Source: Parvularcula sp963922235
Lineage (GTDB): Bacteria; Pseudomonadota; Alphaproteobacteria; Caulobacterales; Parvularculaceae
Assembly: GCA_963922235.1 (NCBI GenBank)
Contig: CAWUIJ010000146.1
Span: 1-6,302 of the forward strand
Length of the DNA stretch: 6,302 bases
Direction: 5' to 3'
This document shows, piece after piece, positions 5,550 through 6,302 of this stretch. The notes beneath the pieces are model-generated. The model saw nothing but the letters and a program-made list of their open reading frames with translations, searched no databases and was not told the origin of the DNA. Positions within the stretch are counted from its first letter, which is position 1, and the number at the start of each line of letters is the position of its first letter. The position numbers and the translations under genes were made by a program.

Positions 5550-6302
5550 GGGAGGTCACTTGTTGTTCGAGTGCGTGCAGGCCCCGGCTGGCAATGGCCT
5601 TCGCCTCAGCTGCTGCGACCCAATCAGCAAAGGCTGTTTCGGCTGAACCATCAAGCTGAGAAAGTTCACTCGTTGCGGCATTGAAGTCACCATCTTCGAG
5701 GCGCTGCTCGGCGCGTGCAATCACCGCGCCGACACTGTCGCCTTCGACATCGCCAACGGGTCGAACGGTGAAAAGGCCAGCAAGATTGGCCAGGAACGTT
5801 TCGATGATGCCTTCCGCACTGTCCCGCATGTCGCCAGCCAGCGCTTCACGCGCGGCTTCTTCGAAGTCCGCGCGCAGGGCATCGTCAGAAGGAAGCCCTT
5901 GATCCGCAAACGAACGAAGCTGGCTCAGCTCTGTCTGCCCGCCGGTGATCGCCTCAATGGCATTGAGTTGCCGGCGGAAGGGCTGGCCCGTATCAATCCG
6001 GTCGCCGAGTTCGGTCATCGCGATGAGAAGCGCGCCGCGTTGTGCCACGGCGACGTCTCGCGTCTGAAGCTGGGCAAGCCGGTTATCCAGCTGCGAGATC
6101 TGCGCCTGCGATGCTTGCTGCTGGGCGCTCAGTGACTGTTGGATTTCAGCGAGGCGACGATCGGTTTGCTGAAGCGCGGCCTGTGTCCGGCTCAGCTGTG
6201 TGCCGATCACTTGCTCCGTCTGCTGAAGCTGGGCTTGTGTCTGAGCAACTTGCGCCTGCGTTTGGGCGAAGCGCGTGTCGATCACCTCTTCGGTTTGAGC
6301 CA
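5536..6302 (-). CDS. Mic60/mitofilin-family inner-membrane protein, N-terminus outside window
   Basis: An open frame enters at the right edge and ends with TAA at 5538-5536, giving at least 254 C-terminal residues. No start is visible: the GTG at 6285-6283 is an internal valine candidate, and open codons (A-Q-T-E-E) precede it. Numbering from that valine, residues 6-75 form a glutamine-rich coiled coil. A helical region follows at about 80-160. The C-terminal mitofilin-type block runs from FLANLAGLFTVRPVGDVEGD (164-183) through AVIARAEQRLEDGDFNAA (187-204) and FADWVAAAEAKAIA (219-232). This matches the alphaproteobacterial Mic60 pattern (VRRVGEVEGDD...ARAEARL...G...A...L). Known members have one N-terminal membrane anchor and a periplasmic coiled coil and mitofilin domain that shape inner membranes and contact outer-membrane proteins. 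The gene lies just upstream of hemY-like, the expected neighbour; hemD/hemC may lie beyond the edge. Often annotated as COG4223 or hypothetical. Assignment is by pattern recognition. Confidence 0.8.
   Translation of the reverse strand, partial: AQTEEVIDTRFAQTQAQVAQTQAQLQQTEQVIGTQLSRTQAALQQTDRRLAEIQQSLSAQQQASQAQISQLDNRLAQLQTRDVAVAQRGALLIAMTELGDRIDTGQPFRRQLNAIEAITGGQTELSQLRSFADQGLPSDDALRADFEEAAREALAGDMRDSAEGIIETFLANLAGLFTVRPVGDVEGDSVGAVIARAEQRLEDGDFNAATSELSQLDGSAETAFADWVAAAEAKAIASRGLHALEQQVTSPRRG
6061..6270 (-). repeat. Glutamine-rich heptad repeats encoding the Mic60 coiled coil
   Basis: Ten consecutive seven-residue units cover this stretch (FAQTQAQ, VAQTQAQ, LQQTEQV, IGTQLSR and so on to RLAQLQT). 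The first two units differ at one residue only. Hydrophobic residues keep one heptad register: Phe, Val, Leu, Ile in one core position of the first four units, then Leu in the other core position of most later ones. Together with the five residues before it, the segment has 23 Gln in 75 residues. Codons vary between units, so this is a degenerate protein-level repeat and not a recent DNA duplication. Confidence 0.65.

Noticed and set aside
6283..6285. GTG as the start codon of the mic60-like gene
   Set aside because: The frame stays open to the window edge, no ribosome binding site can be assessed, and starting here would remove the membrane anchor expected for the family.

Overview
The window looks like ordinary core chromosome from a GC-rich alphaproteobacterium. 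Three things point there. AddA and AddB have the alphaproteobacterial form and are followed directly by a thioredoxin gene. A Mic60/mitofilin-family gene sits next to a HemY-like TPR membrane protein. The GC-rich coding style is uniform throughout. I cannot name the genus. No RNA genes, mobile elements, CRISPR arrays or prophage traces are visible. No stretch longer than 300 bases lacks a gene; coding density is close to complete.

Layout. Plus strand, bases 1-3986: the last codons of addB (ending at 143), a complete addA (136-3633) overlapping addB by 8 bases, then trxA (3660-3986) after a 26-base gap. This reads as one transcription unit, addB-addA-trxA. Minus strand, bases 6302-4004: the C-terminal part of a mic60/mitofilin-type gene (running off the right edge, ending at 5536), then, after 26 bases, a complete hemY-like gene (5509-4004). 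The two units converge, and the trxA and hemY stop codons are only 17 bases apart.

Function. AddA and AddB form the helicase-nuclease that resects double-strand breaks for RecA-dependent recombination. TrxA is a general cytosolic dithiol reductant with an intact WCGPC site. Mic60 and the HemY-like protein are inner-membrane proteins; Mic60 is linked to membrane bending and intracytoplasmic membranes, and the HemY-like protein is traditionally tied to haem biosynthesis by gene neighbourhood only.

The most notable non-coding signals are two hairpins. One is a convincing intrinsic terminator for the addBA-trxA unit, embedded inside the 3' coding end of the opposing hemY gene (4013-4053). The other is a perfect 8-bp inverted repeat at the mic60/hemY junction, directly before the hemY ribosome binding site (5522-5549). 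I found no evidence of a new multi-gene system here; the findings are local details.
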